Source: Lycorma delicatula
Lineage: Eukaryota > Arthropoda > Insecta > Hemiptera > Fulgoridae
Direction of reading: 5' to 3'
DNA length: 64,000 nt
Assembly: GCF_047948215.1 (NCBI RefSeq)
Contig: NC_134455.1
Coordinates: forward strand, 344,434,997-344,498,996
Part shown: one piece after another, positions 24,025 through 37,947 of the stretch
Layout: every line of letters starts with the position of its first letter
Position numbering within the stretch: position 1 is the first letter of the stretch
Made by a program: the position numbers and the translations under genes
The notes under the pieces: generated by a model
Seen by the model: only the letters and a program-made list of their open reading frames with translations
The model's database searches: none
What the model was told of the DNA's origin: nothing

Positions 24025-24118
24025 ATTGGCTTTAGGTTTACGGGATATATACCGTTTCATACCAGCGTTATCATCCGATCCGCACAACAGCAACAGCAGC
24101 AGCATCATCATCATCATC
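24025..24118 (+). promoter_or_regulatory. H1 promoter and leader (unit 2)
   Basis: ATTGG at 24025 and TATATACC at 24046, as in unit 1. Confidence 0.65.
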
Positions 24119-24718
24119 ATGTCAGACAGCACCGCTACAGCTTCAGCTCCCGTCGCCACAGCGACAACTCCGGCCAAGGCAGCTCCAGGGAAAAAGGCGG
24201 CATCCAAAGCAGGCGGTTCGAAGAAGCCGAGGTCTAAGCCGGCGCACCCGCCGACAGCCGATATGGTCAACGCGGCGATCGCCGGTCTCAAAGAGCGCGG
24301 CGGATCTTCTCTGCAGGCGATAAAGAAGTACATAGCAGCCAACTACAAGGTAGACGCCGAAAAGTTGGCCCCGTTCATCAAGAAATATCTGAAAACGGCG
24401 GTCGCGGCAGGCGCCCTCACGCAGCCGAAAGGTAAAGGAGCGTCCGGCTCTTTCAAGATATCAGTGAAGGGCGAAGGCAAAGCCGCCCCGGCTAAGAAAC
24501 CGTCCGCTCCGAAGCCGAAACCGAAGAAAGCCGCAGCAGCCAGCAAACCGAAGAGCGCTTCTGCGAAGAAGGCGGCCGCCCCGAAACCGAAGTCTCCATC
24601 GAAGGCGAAAAAGGTGTCCAAGCCGCCGACCAAGAAACCAAAGTCTCCGAAGCCGAAGAAGGCAGCAGTGAAGAAACCAAAGTCGCCCAAGAAAGCAGCC
24701 GCTGGAAAGAAGAAGTAA
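24119..24718 (+). CDS. H1: Linker histone H1 (unit 2)
   Basis: 199 residues, same protein as unit 1; same upstream open frame, rejected as coding. Confidence 0.98.
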   Translation: MSDSTATASAPVATATTPAKAAPGKKAASKAGGSKKPRSKPAHPPTADMVNAAIAGLKERGGSSLQAIKKYIAANYKVDAEKLAPFIKKYLKTAVAAGALTQPKGKGASGSFKISVKGEGKAAPAKKPSAPKPKPKKAAAASKPKSASAKKAAAPKPKSPSKAKKVSKPPTKKPKSPKPKKAAVKKPKSPKKAAAGKKK

Positions 24719-24761
24719 ACAGTAAAATTATTATTTTACTGTACGTAAATTATTAACAAAT

Positions 24762-24777
24762 GGCCCTTTTCAGGGCC
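24762..24777 (+). terminator. Histone mRNA 3' stem-loop, H1 unit 2
   Basis: GGCCCTTTTCAGGGCC, GAGGTT 13 nt downstream. Confidence 0.95.
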
Positions 24778-25826
24778 GCCACCAACGTATGAGGTTTTTT
24801 CGTTATACGTGTAAAAATAATATTTTGCCTCATCATGTTTCGGTGCTGTGCCGAGCCAAAGAAAAGTGGGGCGGACAAAGATCCCCTCTCTGTCCGTCAT
24901 TAAATTATCACACGGACGGAACGTGTGGACCGTCCGTAGTATAGTATATCTCTCTCCCCCCCCGGATAGGCATTATTTATAATTATACAGGAGAGATTTT
25001 TTTTTTGGAACTTTTATATTTTTATTTATTAGTAAATTACACCCCCCCGCACAAACGGGTCGATCTTGTATTATTTTGTTTTGTGTTATTATACACATAC
25101 ACAAATATTTTCATCTCTCCCATAAAATCCGTATGCCGGGCCGGCGGCATATATATTATGTATGCCGCCATATATTATATGTGTGTAGGCGGCGGCTCTC
25201 GGCCCCCTTTTTTTTTTTCATACACGGGAGCTTCGAATCCCGGTAATTTTCACACACATCAATCTCTCTCTCTCTCTCTCTCTCTAACCTTCCCTCCCTC
25301 CCTCCCGCCACGCTAACTCCTCCTTCTTTCTCATCGTCCGTCATATATATATGGTGGCAATTGCCTCTGAACTCGGTGGGTGGTTAAATAAAACAACAAA
25401 CAGCAAGAAATATATGTATATTATATATATATGAAATTATGACAAACAAAATAAAGAACTTATTATAATATAGGGGGTGTTGTTGGTTGTGTTTTTTTTC
25501 CCCCAAATTCCCACCGAAAGTAACCCTGTCTGTACCTCTAAGTCCAGCCCAGCCAGGCCCTCCTTCTTTGATTGAAGAAAACAACCCCCAACCCGGTGAA
25601 GATAGAAAATTATCATTATTTTACTATACTCTCTCTATCTACTACTATATATATATATATATATGTGTTGGGTTGTGAATATTGGAATAATTTTTTCTTT
25701 GCAGTTTTATATATATGGAAAACAGAATAACATTGGTGGTTTTTTTTTTTTTTCTTTTCTCTTCGGCCGAAAAAAAAAAAAAAAGAACCAACCACAACAT
25801 TTAAAAAACCTCGCATTAAAAATTGT

Positions 25827-25842
25827 GGCCCTGAAAAGGGCC
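25827..25842 (-). terminator. Histone mRNA 3' stem-loop, H3 unit 2
   Basis: Minus-strand GGCCCTTTTCAGGGCC, GAGGTT 14 nt downstream. Confidence 0.95.
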
Positions 25843-25906
25843 GTTGTAAAGATTTTGAATATGATGGTAGTAGTGCGCGCGGACCGTACGTATACGCCAC
25901 CTCAAA

Positions 25907-26931
<1,025 letters not shown>

Positions 26932-26968
26932 GCGGTCACCGTTCCCGCTGGTCTACGAATATTAAAAC

Positions 26969-26984
26969 GGCCCTTTTAAGGGCC
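26969..26984 (+). terminator. Histone mRNA 3' stem-loop, H4 unit 3
   Basis: GGCCCTTTTAAGGGCC, GAGGTT 13 nt downstream. Confidence 0.95.
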
Positions 26985-27833
26985 ACCCACCAACCAAGAG
27001 GTTAATAAAATAGTAGTCTTATCTTTATGTGTAAATCATCATCAACTAAGAAGAAGAATTAATTTGATGATACAATTTACTTTTACCTTACCTGTGAGAT
27101 AAAATATTTGTTTGACTGGCAGCAAAAGAGAGAGAGAGAGAAAAAAAGAAGTATATATATGTATGATGATTGATGATGTGTGTGTGTGTGTACTTTTTTT
27201 TTTACTTTTAAGATTTAAAATGAATTAATCCGCGTGTAGGTTTTTTATATCCATGTGGATCGTCGTCAGAACACTACTTACTACTAAGGAAGAGAGAGAA
27301 ATTTACAATAACTACTACATTTTGTACTTGTGTTTGTTGTTGAGCTTACGAAAATTGAAGAAGGAAGGTACACAAGCAATACAACTTCTTAGTTAGTTAG
27401 TAGTAGTAGTAGTAGTAGTATACTGTACGATGTGTTGTTGTTAACTTCCCATTCAATATAATATGATTGATTGATTTTCTTCTTTTTTTTTTTTTTTGTA
27501 TTCATTCCCTTGGACGGACCGGCCGGTGTGAACGGTGATTAAAAATAAATAGCATGCCGCATTCGTGCATATATATATATATATATATGTTTGGGACCTC
27601 AACAGGTTCGTAGCGGTTAAAAAGTACGTTCTCACCAGGACCTACCTTACAACCTCTATTATTATACTAACTATGTATGTAGGGGGGAAATTAATTTAAA
27701 TGTGTATGTATTATTTATATGTATGTATCCACATCCACCCAACTGTGTGTTGTTTTACTTTAAAAGAATTTAATCATCATTTATGCACGCCAGTTCAACA
27801 AGCCTTTTTTTTTTAAACCTTTTCAAACATGGT

Positions 27834-27849
27834 GGCCCTTAAAAGGGCC
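27834..27849 (-). terminator. Histone mRNA 3' stem-loop, H2A unit 3
   Basis: Minus-strand GGCCCTTTTAAGGGCC, AAGGTT downstream. Confidence 0.95.
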
Positions 27850-27906
27850 GTTTTAATTTGTCTGACGATTGTTTGTGAAGTATCGGACCGGTGATTAGAG
27901 CGCTTC

Positions 27907-28567
<661 letters not shown>

Positions 28568-29039
28568 CAGGGAGGGGGATTCTATCCTTGGCTTTGCTTG
28601 TGGAAGGATCTCTTTGTGCTCTGTGAATTGTGAGTCGTTACCAGTCTAGCCAGGTGTTCAACAGGACTTCTACCTGCGTCGACAGACAATGTGAGAAGGG
28701 TCTGCGAGGACACCAGCCGGGCCGCCAGCTACCTGCTTTCAGTTAAGAATAGCATAATCTTTTATTTCTCTTTTATTTGTTTATTCAAAATGTAAAGTGA
28801 ACTTTCTAAGAAGTCATTAGTATTACATTAGGTTAATAGCCTATTATATTGAACTATTGTGATAGCTATAAAATAATTTTATTTTAAATTGTTAGATTTA
28901 ATCTGTACCTATTTAGGTCTACAGGTTATATCTTCTTTTGTATTTCTTGTCAGTGTTTTCCAGGAAGTGTAGTGCTAGCATAAGACTTAATTTTAAATTT
29001 TAATTTCTTTATTTTTTTTGGTGTTTTATTTTCTCCTTC
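28568..29039 (+). promoter_or_regulatory. E3 5' UTR
   Basis: 472 nt beginning CAGGGAGGGGGATTC; near-identical to E5 apart from the first bases and a short deletion before ORF1. GC-rich first ~170 nt, AU-rich remainder. Confidence 0.65.
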
Positions 29040-30458
29040 ATGGAAGGAAAAATAAGGCCTCCCCCACCCCGTTCTCCCACCCCGGAACTGTCCGACGGTG
29101 GAGAGGAAAGCGGGTCCGGCGCTAGGAAGCGCCAGAAACGCCGGAACTCCGCGCCTCCCATGGAGGTGGAGCCCGTAGCGGGCTGCAGCAAGGCTGCAGC
29201 AGCCGCCAACCCGCAGGCTGGTGATGGGGCCCCATCACAGCCTGCTGCCGTCAGGCGGGAGAAAATCCCGCCAATTATGCTGGACTGCCCAAAGGAGTGG
29301 CCAGCGTTAGCGCGCGATATTAAGTCGCGGATCGGGGGACGCCTGGTGGCGAAAAGCACCGGGCTGTCGATCAGGCTGCAGCTAGGCAGCGAGGCGGATT
29401 ACCGGGCGGTGCAGAGTTTCCTGCACTCAAAGGGAATCGCCTTTCACTCCTTTCAGCTCCCGAAGGATAGGGAGCTGAAGGTAGTTATACGGGGGATCCC
29501 CTATGGGGCTGCCCCGGAGGAAATAAGGGAGGAACTGACCTCCCTTGGCTATGAGGTAGTTTCAGCTAAGAAGCTCCTCACGAGGGACGGTCGGGAAACC
29601 CCGACCTGCCTTGTGGCCCTTAAAAGGACCCCTTCGGCCCGTACCATCTACGACCTTGGCAGTCTTTTTTACTGCAAGGTCGCAGTGACTGCGTTTGTGT
29701 CACGAGGGGGGCCACCCCAGTGCCACAGATGCCAGAAATTTGGACACTCGTCCAATTACTGCCAGAGGGCCCAGCAATGTGTCAAGTGTGGTGGGGACCA
29801 CGACACTGCCACATGCGTTAAGCCGCGTGAGGAACCAGCCTCATGCGTTAATTGCAAGGGGCCTCACCCGGCCAATTACCGGGGCTGCCCTTATTATAAG
29901 GAGCAGGTCAACAGGGTCAAGGGTATTAAAAAGCCCGCGACTGTTGACGGCCGCAGCTGGGCCCGTGTTGCCGGTGGGGGAATATCAGCCCCCAAACCGG
30001 AGGTGCCGGCACCTGTGGCCAAGGCGGTGGTGAAAAAAGGGGAGGTACCCTCCCCAACACCCGCCAAGCCAAAACCGGCGGCGACCACCAAGAAGGTGGT
30101 AAAACAAAAGGCGGCGACAAAGCCGGCCCCGGCGAAGAAGGCCAAGCCTTCCTCGACGGGAAAGGCAAAGCCTGCTCCGGCTGGGAAGGCCAAGCAGGCT
30201 GTTAAAAACACCGCGGCCCCTGTGGCCCCGCGCCCCACCAAAAGGGCGGCCGCGCCAAAAGGCACCCCCAGCGGAAATCCGAAACCGGCTACCCCGTTGG
30301 AGACCACTGGCAGGGACTTCCTGTCACAGATGACAGTGAAGGATATCCTGCCAGATATCATGATGGTTTTGCCACGCCTGCTCCAGGCAAAATCTCTGAA
30401 GGACTGTATTCAGTCCTTAATAGAGTGCCTCATGACTGTACTGTCCAGGTATGGTTAG
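29040..30458 (+). CDS. E3 ORF1: Gag-like RNA-binding protein
   Basis: 472 residues with the same domain order as E2. The RRM-like segment matches the E2 subtype (EIREELTSLGYEV), but the second knuckle region is distinct (CVKCGGDHDTATCV and VNRVKGIKKPATVDG versus NHDTSACV and TNKVKGLKKPATLDG). The tail is identical to E2. This patchwork suggests template switching or gene conversion among copies. Overlaps ORF2 by 8 nt. Confidence 0.93.
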   Translation: MEGKIRPPPPRSPTPELSDGGEESGSGARKRQKRRNSAPPMEVEPVAGCSKAAAAANPQAGDGAPSQPAAVRREKIPPIMLDCPKEWPALARDIKSRIGGRLVAKSTGLSIRLQLGSEADYRAVQSFLHSKGIAFHSFQLPKDRELKVVIRGIPYGAAPEEIREELTSLGYEVVSAKKLLTRDGRETPTCLVALKRTPSARTIYDLGSLFYCKVAVTAFVSRGGPPQCHRCQKFGHSSNYCQRAQQCVKCGGDHDTATCVKPREEPASCVNCKGPHPANYRGCPYYKEQVNRVKGIKKPATVDGRSWARVAGGGISAPKPEVPAPVAKAVVKKGEVPSPTPAKPKPAATTKKVVKQKAATKPAPAKKAKPSSTGKAKPAPAGKAKQAVKNTAAPVAPRPTKRAAAPKGTPSGNPKPATPLETTGRDFLSQMTVKDILPDIMMVLPRLLQAKSLKDCIQSLIECLMTVLSRYG

Positions 30459-33156
30459 GCCCACCCTCAGACTCTTGCAGTGGAACGCCAACTCAGTAGT
30501 AGGCCGGACGGAGGAACTATGCCGTCTGGCCGAGGATCTACTGATAGACGTGATACTGTTGTCTGAGACGTGCTTGAACCCAAACAAGCAACTGACCCTT
30601 CGGAACTATTTTACATATAGGACGGATAGGCCAGTTCGACCCGGATCTCGCTCCTCTGGAGGAACTGCGGTTTTAGTCCACAGACGCCACATGCATACGC
30701 GCGTTGTTCTTCATACAAACGTGATGGAGCAAACGTGTGTGCATGTGGAGCATCTGGGCACGGTGTATCGGCTGGTTTCGGCTTATAGCAAGCCGAACGA
30801 CGCGGTAACCGGCGCAGATCTGGATGCCGTGCTGGAAAATTGGGATGGGCCCATGATACTCATGGGCGACCTCAATGCCAAACACGTGTCATGGAACAGC
30901 AATCTGACAAATCCAAATGGCAGATTGCTGTACGAAAGGGCGAGAGCCCGCCGCTTGGTCGTCGTAGGCCCTGAGGTGCCAACGTTCGTGCATCAAACAG
31001 GCAGATGTAGGCCTGATGTGCTGGATATCGCAGTCATGAAGGGGGGTACCCTCCCATTCATGATTGAAACGATAGAAGACCTCAGCTCGGACCATTCCCC
31101 TGTCCTGTTGGAACTAGGTCAGGCAGGGGGTGGCCGAGATCCCCCGCCTATACCCCGAAGGTCAGTTAACTGGAAAAGGTTCTACGAAACCCTCCAGCGG
31201 GAGTACAGGCCGGTAAATCCTGAGCTCCTGAACACCCCGGAGGAAATCGACGACACTGTCGGGCGCGTCACGTCGTCAATGACCGAGGCCCTGGCAGGCA
31301 GCTCATCGGCCAAGACTCGAGCAGTTGTTCGAAACGACCTCCCTCCTCATATCTCCGAAGCCATAACGGAGAAACGACGATTGAGGAGGAGATATCGAAT
31401 CACCCTGTCCCCCGCTGATAAGCGGGCCTTTTATAATCAAACGGACAGGGTAAAACAACTGCTAAAAAGCCATCGAGAGGATTCGTGGAACGAATACCTC
31501 GCCTCGGTCTCTGACGACATCTCCTCGGTGTTCAGGTTGAACAGGAGACTGCGAGAAGGGAAGAAGCCTCGCCATCCGGTTGTGGGGCAGCGAGGTTTTC
31601 TTGCATACTCGGAGGCGGAGAGGGCCGAGGTATTCGCCGATACCTTGGAGGAGCAGTTCACTCCAAACCCCCCTCCCTCCCCGAACGACGAGCACACAAC
31701 CGAGGTGGAATCCTTTCTTGTAGATTATTTCTCACAGGTGGAGGACGCCCCTCTAGAGATTGACCAAGTCACTGAAGCGGAAGTTTCCGCAGCCATTAAG
31801 GCCACAAGCCCCGACAAGGCCCCGGGTGTCGACGGGATCAGCGCCCGTGCATTCCGGAACATACCGGCCTCCGTGATTACAGCAATTTCGGTGATATTCA
31901 CGTCCATTTTGTACGTTGGATATTTCCCGAATTGTTGGAAAACGGCCAAAGTCGTATGTTTACCCAAACCGGGGAAAAGTTTACTTTTCCCACGGAATTA
32001 TAGGCCAATCTCCCTGTTACCGGTATTGTCTAAGTTGTTCGAGAGGATTTTTCTCGAAAAACTGAGGCGATACATGGAGGGAGAAGTGCGGCCCGAGCAA
32101 TTTGGGTTCAGGGAGGGTCACTCAACTACCCTCCAACTGGTAAAAATAATAGATGACCTTGTCGGAGGCCTGAACAGGAAACGGGTGACTGCAGCCGTTT
32201 TTCTGGATGTGGCCAAGGCCTTTGACAAAGTTTGGCATAGCGGGCTGCTTTATAAGCTAGCGCGATCGGCGATCCCGTACCGCTATGTCAGACTGATGCG
32301 GTCATATCTACTAGACCGACATTTTGTCGTGCGCGTAGGGGAAACGATTTCCTCTACCAGAGAAATAACCGCTGGGGTTCCCCAAGGAGCAGTACTTTCC
32401 CCGTTCATGTACACTTTGTACGTGAACGATATGCCGCTGTCGGAAGGGGTCAAAACGGCCCTTTACGCAGACGACACGGCATATTTCTACGAATCCGCAA
32501 ATGTGGATTACGCGGTCCGGAGGCTCCAAAGGCAGCTGGACTTAGTGGAACCGTGGCTCGACATGTGGAGAATCAGGGTCAACGGTGAAAAATCGGTGGC
32601 CGTGATGTTCACATGCAAGACACGAAAACCGACCAGAGAGCTGGAAATCTCAGGGGAGAAAATCCCTTTTGAGAAAACAGTTAAGTACCTGGGGGTGGTG
32701 TTGGACAGGCGGCTTACCTTCGACGAGCATGTCAATTATGCGACCCGAAGGGCTAAGGCCGCCAGAGCCTCGCTATACCCAGTGCTGAACAGTGCCAGCC
32801 CGTACCCACTGGCAACTAAGCTGCTCATTTTTCGGCTGTACGTACTGCCGATTCTGACATATGCTTACCCGGCATGGGGGGCAGTGTTGAGCTCCTCGCT
32901 TCAAAAGAAGATCGAGGCCGTCCAAAACATAGCGTTGCGGACGATCTTTGGAGCTCCGTGGTTCGTCAGGAACGCCACTCTCCGATCTGATGCGAGATTT
33001 CAATCCGTGTCCGAGGTGGGGGTGGCGCAGGCGCGCAGACTGTTCGGGAGAGCGGCTGTGTCCGAACACAGTCATCTTCGGGACATCTGCAGAGAGGACC
33101 CAACTCCGACAGGTGTAAGGAAGCGGCCTCACGCCGTACTGGACGAACCACCGTGA
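30451..33156 (+). CDS. E3 ORF2: APE endonuclease-reverse transcriptase
   Basis: 901 residues, intact, with all endonuclease and YADD RT residues. Differences from E2 are few: K20T near the N-terminus, HQTGRCRPD in place of HRSGRSRPD in the endonuclease, and EITAGVPQG for EIAAGVPQG just before RT motif B. E5 shares the HQTGRC form, so E3 and E5 are closest relatives. Confidence 0.95.
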   Translation: MVRPTLRLLQWNANSVVGRTEELCRLAEDLLIDVILLSETCLNPNKQLTLRNYFTYRTDRPVRPGSRSSGGTAVLVHRRHMHTRVVLHTNVMEQTCVHVEHLGTVYRLVSAYSKPNDAVTGADLDAVLENWDGPMILMGDLNAKHVSWNSNLTNPNGRLLYERARARRLVVVGPEVPTFVHQTGRCRPDVLDIAVMKGGTLPFMIETIEDLSSDHSPVLLELGQAGGGRDPPPIPRRSVNWKRFYETLQREYRPVNPELLNTPEEIDDTVGRVTSSMTEALAGSSSAKTRAVVRNDLPPHISEAITEKRRLRRRYRITLSPADKRAFYNQTDRVKQLLKSHREDSWNEYLASVSDDISSVFRLNRRLREGKKPRHPVVGQRGFLAYSEAERAEVFADTLEEQFTPNPPPSPNDEHTTEVESFLVDYFSQVEDAPLEIDQVTEAEVSAAIKATSPDKAPGVDGISARAFRNIPASVITAISVIFTSILYVGYFPNCWKTAKVVCLPKPGKSLLFPRNYRPISLLPVLSKLFERIFLEKLRRYMEGEVRPEQFGFREGHSTTLQLVKIIDDLVGGLNRKRVTAAVFLDVAKAFDKVWHSGLLYKLARSAIPYRYVRLMRSYLLDRHFVVRVGETISSTREITAGVPQGAVLSPFMYTLYVNDMPLSEGVKTALYADDTAYFYESANVDYAVRRLQRQLDLVEPWLDMWRIRVNGEKSVAVMFTCKTRKPTRELEISGEKIPFEKTVKYLGVVLDRRLTFDEHVNYATRRAKAARASLYPVLNSASPYPLATKLLIFRLYVLPILTYAYPAWGAVLSSSLQKKIEAVQNIALRTIFGAPWFVRNATLRSDARFQSVSEVGVAQARRLFGRAAVSEHSHLRDICREDPTPTGVRKRPHAVLDEPP

Positions 33157-33344
33157 TGGTGCGGTGCGGTAGCCGAAAATCGACAAACCAGGCTTAGGGG
33201 CCTCCATATCGCATGAGCCATAAACGGAATAGTGCGTCAGACGCGTTTCCGGGGTCGCGAGTGAATAGTTTTTCGCGAGTTATATAATTTGAAGACTTCA
33301 AATACGGTAAGTTCGCGCATACAACAAAAACGCGGTCTAAATTT

Positions 33345-33430
<86 letters not shown>

Positions 33431-33535
33431 CGCGTGTGTTTTGTTCTGTTTCTCTTGTTTCAGAAACGGGAGAAACGTGGATGTGGAACGACTCGACGTG
33501 CCGTCTCATCCCGCCAGCCGAAAGAAAGTTATAAT

Positions 33536-33595
<60 letters not shown>

Positions 33596-34754
33596 CTCTT
33601 TCGTGTGTGTGTTCTGCTTCTTCTGTTGCAGATACCAACAGCCACCACAAAACGAATGGTTTCTTCACTGCGGCCACGCGGTCCCCCCAACCCCTTCTCA
33701 GACACACGTGTGTCTGAAGGTTAATAATTACGTGGAGTGAATAATTACTGTTTACTTCTTCCACAAAAATCGCCGCCCCAAAACCGCGATCGCGAATAGG
33801 TATCACCATTTGTAAGTTCCCTATTACCTTCCTTTCCTTTCAAGAAAGAAGAAAGAGGGAACGAGCCCAGCAGCCATCAGCCCAGCAGTCGCAAGCCCAG
33901 CAGCCACCTGCCCAGCAGCCACCGGCCCAGCAGCCACCTGCCCAGCAGCCACCTGCCCAGCAGCCACCTGCCCAGCAGCCACCTGCCCAGCAGCGACCTG
34001 CCCAGCAGCCACTTACAGCACAGAAGAGCGAAGAAACCTGCACTTTCCCCCGTTCAGCCCTTCGGGGCTTCGGGAATTACAAGGTTAACGGTATGTAACT
34101 TCGGTTACTACCAATTTCTTGGAAAGTGCAGGCCAAAGAAGAAAGAAGAGGTCTTCGGGAGAAGAAGAGGGAGAAGATGAAGAAGAAGGAAGACCAGCCA
34201 CTCGTCTCAAGATCACGGACTGGAGTCCGGAACAGAGCCCAGCAGAGATGCGTCCTGAAGGGCAGCCATACTAGAAGCGGATGAAGAGCTTCTTAACAAC
34301 CTCTCCTAATTCAAAACTTACAATCAGACCAAATAACCCAGCAATTGCGACTCCTCCGGAAAAGGGGACGCATTGCTCCCTCCTCACAGATAGTGCCCCG
34401 TTGTGGCGTATTCCTGCTAGCCTATTAAAGAGTTAGCACCGAAAGGACTTCAGTGGACGGTCTGAAGGGGAATTACGTCGGGAGGACAGGCTTTATAAGC
34501 CTAGCCTTCCGCGGTCGGCCCATAAAATGGGTTCGGTAACGCTGGTATAACAACGGAATTGGAATGCAATTAAATCCGTCTTAAATTCACTATAATAATA
34601 ATATACAAAAATTGAAAAATAAGAACCGAGACTAAAAGTGACCCTTTTAAAAACAAGCCCGATTAGAAAGATCCAGCAGCAAGGGACTCTGTCCAGGCTC
34701 TGCGATAAAGTAGGGAGTAATAGACTCCTGCCAACTTTGCATTCCATTCCATTC
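33157..34754 (+). other. E3 3' UTR
   Basis: Poly(T) tracts at 33347-33430 (84 T) and 33541-33595 (55 T), minisatellite 33865-34010, structured RNA 34037-34132, terminal (ATTCC)n. The reading frame that is open in E2 is broken here by indels and by a TAG near 34271. Confidence 0.75.
34037..34132 (+). ncRNA. Candidate structured RNA domain in element 3' UTR (E3)
   Basis: Closing helix 34037-34048/34121-34132 with both UUCG hairpins retained. Relative to E2, single-base indels fall in the linkers and not in the helices. Confidence 0.7.
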
Positions 34755-34765
34755 CACGATTGGTC
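34755..34765 (+). repeat. E3 target-site duplication, right copy
   Basis: CACGATTGGTC, then native GGCAAGTTGCC. Confidence 0.93.
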
Positions 34766-34913
34766 GGCAAGTTGCCATACGTTGTTTGCAGCCTCGTCAT
34801 TCGTGGGAAAAGGGAATTTCTTTTCGACGGGCCGGTCTTATTGGGAGCAAAAATACCGATTTCTATCATAAATAGGTCCTTCCGTACCTGCGTTCCACCA
34901 AATTCAAAGCATC
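34766..34913 (+). promoter_or_regulatory. H2B-proximal promoter remaining after E3 (unit 3)
   Basis: Keeps one ATTGG and the CATAAATA box at 34867-34874 but has lost the palindromic TATA and the four distal CCAAT boxes to the far side of E3. H2B may be expressed from the proximal box at reduced level. Confidence 0.65.
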
Positions 34914-35285
34914 ATGCCACCTAAGACCAGCGGTAAAGCGGCCAAGAAGGCCGGCAAGGCGCAAAAGAACATCGCCAAGGGAGACAAGAAAAAGAAACGC
35001 AAGAGGAAGGAAAGCTACGCGGTGTACATCTACAAAGTGTTGAAGCAGGTCCATCCTGACACCGGCATCTCCTCTAAGGCGATGAGCATCATGAACAGCT
35101 TCGTTAACGATATATTCGAGCGCATCGCGGCCGAGGCTTCCAGGCTCGCCCACTACAACAAGCGGTCCACAATCACCAGCAGGGAGATCCAGACCGCCGT
35201 ACGGCTTCTGTTGCCCGGTGAATTGGCCAAACACGCTGTCAGCGAAGGCACCAAGGCCGTAACCAAATACACGAGCTCTAAGTAA
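34914..35285 (+). CDS. H2B: Histone H2B (unit 3), promoter split by E3
   Basis: 123 residues, same as unit 1. Only about 150 bp of native upstream DNA remain. Confidence 0.98.
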   Translation: MPPKTSGKAAKKAGKAQKNIAKGDKKKKRKRKESYAVYIYKVLKQVHPDTGISSKAMSIMNSFVNDIFERIAAEASRLAHYNKRSTITSREIQTAVRLLLPGELAKHAVSEGTKAVTKYTSSK

Positions 35286-35328
35286 GCGGATGGAGCTGGT
35301 TACAATAGGCCATGTACTAAATATAAAC

Positions 35329-35344
35329 GGCCCTTTTAAGGGCC
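35329..35344 (+). terminator. Histone mRNA 3' stem-loop, H2B unit 3
   Basis: GGCCCTTTTAAGGGCC, GAGGTT 14 nt downstream. Confidence 0.95.
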
Positions 35345-36091
35345 ACCACATTATAATTGAGGTTAAAAACATTTTGGTTCTTTGCTTATTGTACAGGCAT
35401 ATAAATTGCTTTTTTATGTACATAAATAATAAAATGTATGTACTCCGTAACACGAGATATGTAAATAGAAAAAGAAAAAACATTTTCCTTACCTTACTAT
35501 TGCAGTTTTCCTTTAAGGTAAAAAAAAAAAAATGAACAAATGTGTAAGTGTAATTAAAACGCTTCGTTACCATGGTTTCAGGGGGGGGAGGGAAATTCAC
35601 ACATCTTGCCCAAAGCAAAGAACGCAACAAATAATGTTTTTAACCTCAATTATAATTTGCGAAAAAAATTTATTTTCTGGCGCCGGCCTACGTTGCAGTT
35701 GTTGACTCAAAATGAAGAAATTGCATGTATACTGAGCTATCTGGAAAAAAATGTTGATATCGGCAGGCATTATACCGCACCAACAACTCAAACACCCCCC
35801 ACCGCCCGCTATCCGCGAAAAAAAAAACCGCCGCAAACCAGAAAATCATTTCACTTGACATATTATTATTACTTACCCATCACACACACACACACAGGGA
35901 ATGACCTTGAGGTAGGGGCGGTTGTCGAGTGAGTGGTAGCGCGTGCGCGCCATTGCACAAAATACACACTAACAAACGGGATGATAGATTCCGGTTACTT
36001 TTCAAAATCCAACTAACTACTACTGCTCCTCCTCCTCCTCCTCCTCCTCTTCTTCTTCTTTCTTCACCGCCTACTACTACTACTACTACTG

Positions 36092-36144
<53 letters not shown>

Positions 36145-37141
36145 GCTACTCATCTTCATCATAATACTGTTTCATTTTTTTTTTTTTTTGTGTTTTGCAA
36201 GCCGTTACTTACATAACGGCAAAGCATAGCTGATTTTCTAATAATTAGACTGCTTTCCTGAATTTAGATTAATCGATTTCCTGAACTTGTACATTAAAAG
36301 AGAGATTGATTACTGATGTGTAAAACAAAAACAAAAAAAATCGTAAAAAATAACTTTAATTACATACAAATTGATCTATTTATCAAATAAATTCAATTTA
36401 AGTGCTCGTATAATAGAAGTGACCATAAATGTTCCGCTAAGTTTTCATTTTATTTACTTTCCATGAAACCTGGCATAGACTCGCGTGGATGGGGCAATTC
36501 GCTGGTTGGTAAAGGGGTTTGGGGTCAATATCTGCATGTGGTGGGGCACATAATTTCCTTTGGGTAAATTAAACAAAAAAAAAAAAATTCAACCGACCAG
36601 AATTTATATTATAAAATGGAGTTTTTTATTTTGTAAGATTTTTTAATATACTATCTTTCTCCAATATTCAAGAATAACCAACCAATGCTAGGAGAAAGTG
36701 AATAAAAACAACTTTGTTGTCATCACGTCGTTTCTTCTTCTTTTTTTTTTTTTTTCAGCGTTAATATTTTTAACACATTTCACAATAAATGGCGTTAATT
36801 TGCGTGATATATATATATAATTGAAATATACCATTAACCGCTTTCATTTCACAACCGTCTTGTTTATGTCTCAGAGAACCCGGTTTAATTATGGTGAAAG
36901 CGATGAAGGCGCTGTATGCATAATTAGATTTAGGAAAATCTAATAAATATCAACCAACAAAAAAAAAGGTTATAAAAATTTATCCTAATGTGATATAGTA
37001 TTTCAATAAATAATTTTCATTTTTTCTTTCCAGGATATAAGAAAACGTTTCCACAACACCGCTAAAGATAATTAGATGAGATTTTCAGGGTACAACAACC
37101 ACGTTACAATACAACCCAACATGAGACATATTATTTAGCCT

Positions 37142-37207
<66 letters not shown>

Positions 37208-37373
37208 GTGAGTGAGTGAGTGAGTGAGTGGGAAAGAACGACCGAGTGAGTGAATGCCTGCGGTAGGTAGGGGCGGTCTTCTTATTATTTACTTTTTTTC
37301 TTATTAAATTACATTTTATGATTTTATACTCCATGCAACGGCGAAATCTCCGAGTATCGGAACAAATGAAATC

Positions 37374-37465
<92 letters not shown>

Positions 37466-37907
37466 GTATATATAAAAAGACAAAAAAAATAAATAATAAT
37501 AATAATAAATAAAATTTCAACGGCTATTTCAATGAAATTCGGATCTTCGGTCGCATTTTTCCAAATGTACTTGGTGGCGGCGTAGTTATACGTATACAAC
37601 CTGAAGTGAATGTACCTTAAAATTACCGTACGGAAGGGGTCCGGGTACACTTAACTCTTGTTAACGTGAACGAAAACCGCGCGACCGACCGATCTTTAAT
37701 TAAACGTGTATTAAATGTACGCGGACAGCGAAAAAAAGAAAACACAAACTTAATGCAAAAGTGATTCGCGTCCGGTCGGTTAAGAGAGGCGGCCCGAATT
37801 TTTTTTTGGTTTTTTTTTTCTTTTCTTTCCCTCCCCGACGCTTTTTATTCGTAAGACATTAAGCCATTAACCTGTGCCCGTAAGCCTGCGCATGTACGTG
37901 TGTATGT

Positions 37908-37947
<40 letters not shown>

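Larger units (their letters stand above)
20477..24118. other. H2B-H1 spacer, unit 2
   Basis: 3,642 bp, same content as unit 1. Differences are repeat lengths: AG 22334-22395, GATA 22566-22655, TA 23101-23140. One GTGA-run variant (GTGGGAAAG at the end) is shared with unit 3 but not with units 1, 4 and 5. Confidence 0.75.
24719..25906. other. H1-H3 convergent spacer, unit 2
   Basis: 1,188 bp, as unit 1; stem-loops and microsatellites only. Confidence 0.85.
26932..27906. other. H4-H2A convergent spacer, unit 3
   Basis: 975 bp, same as unit 2; no gene. Confidence 0.85.
28568..34754 (+). mobile_element. E3: full-length Jockey-like element in H2A-H2B promoter (unit 3)
   Basis: About 6.19 kb with both ORFs open. 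The 5' UTR is of the E5 subtype. It is inserted sense to H2B at the predicted start of the palindromic TATA box. The 3' UTR differs from E2 by poly(T) lengths, two extra minisatellite units and small indels. Tail (ATTCC)n as in E2. Likely recent, given intact ORFs and a clean duplication. Confidence 0.96.
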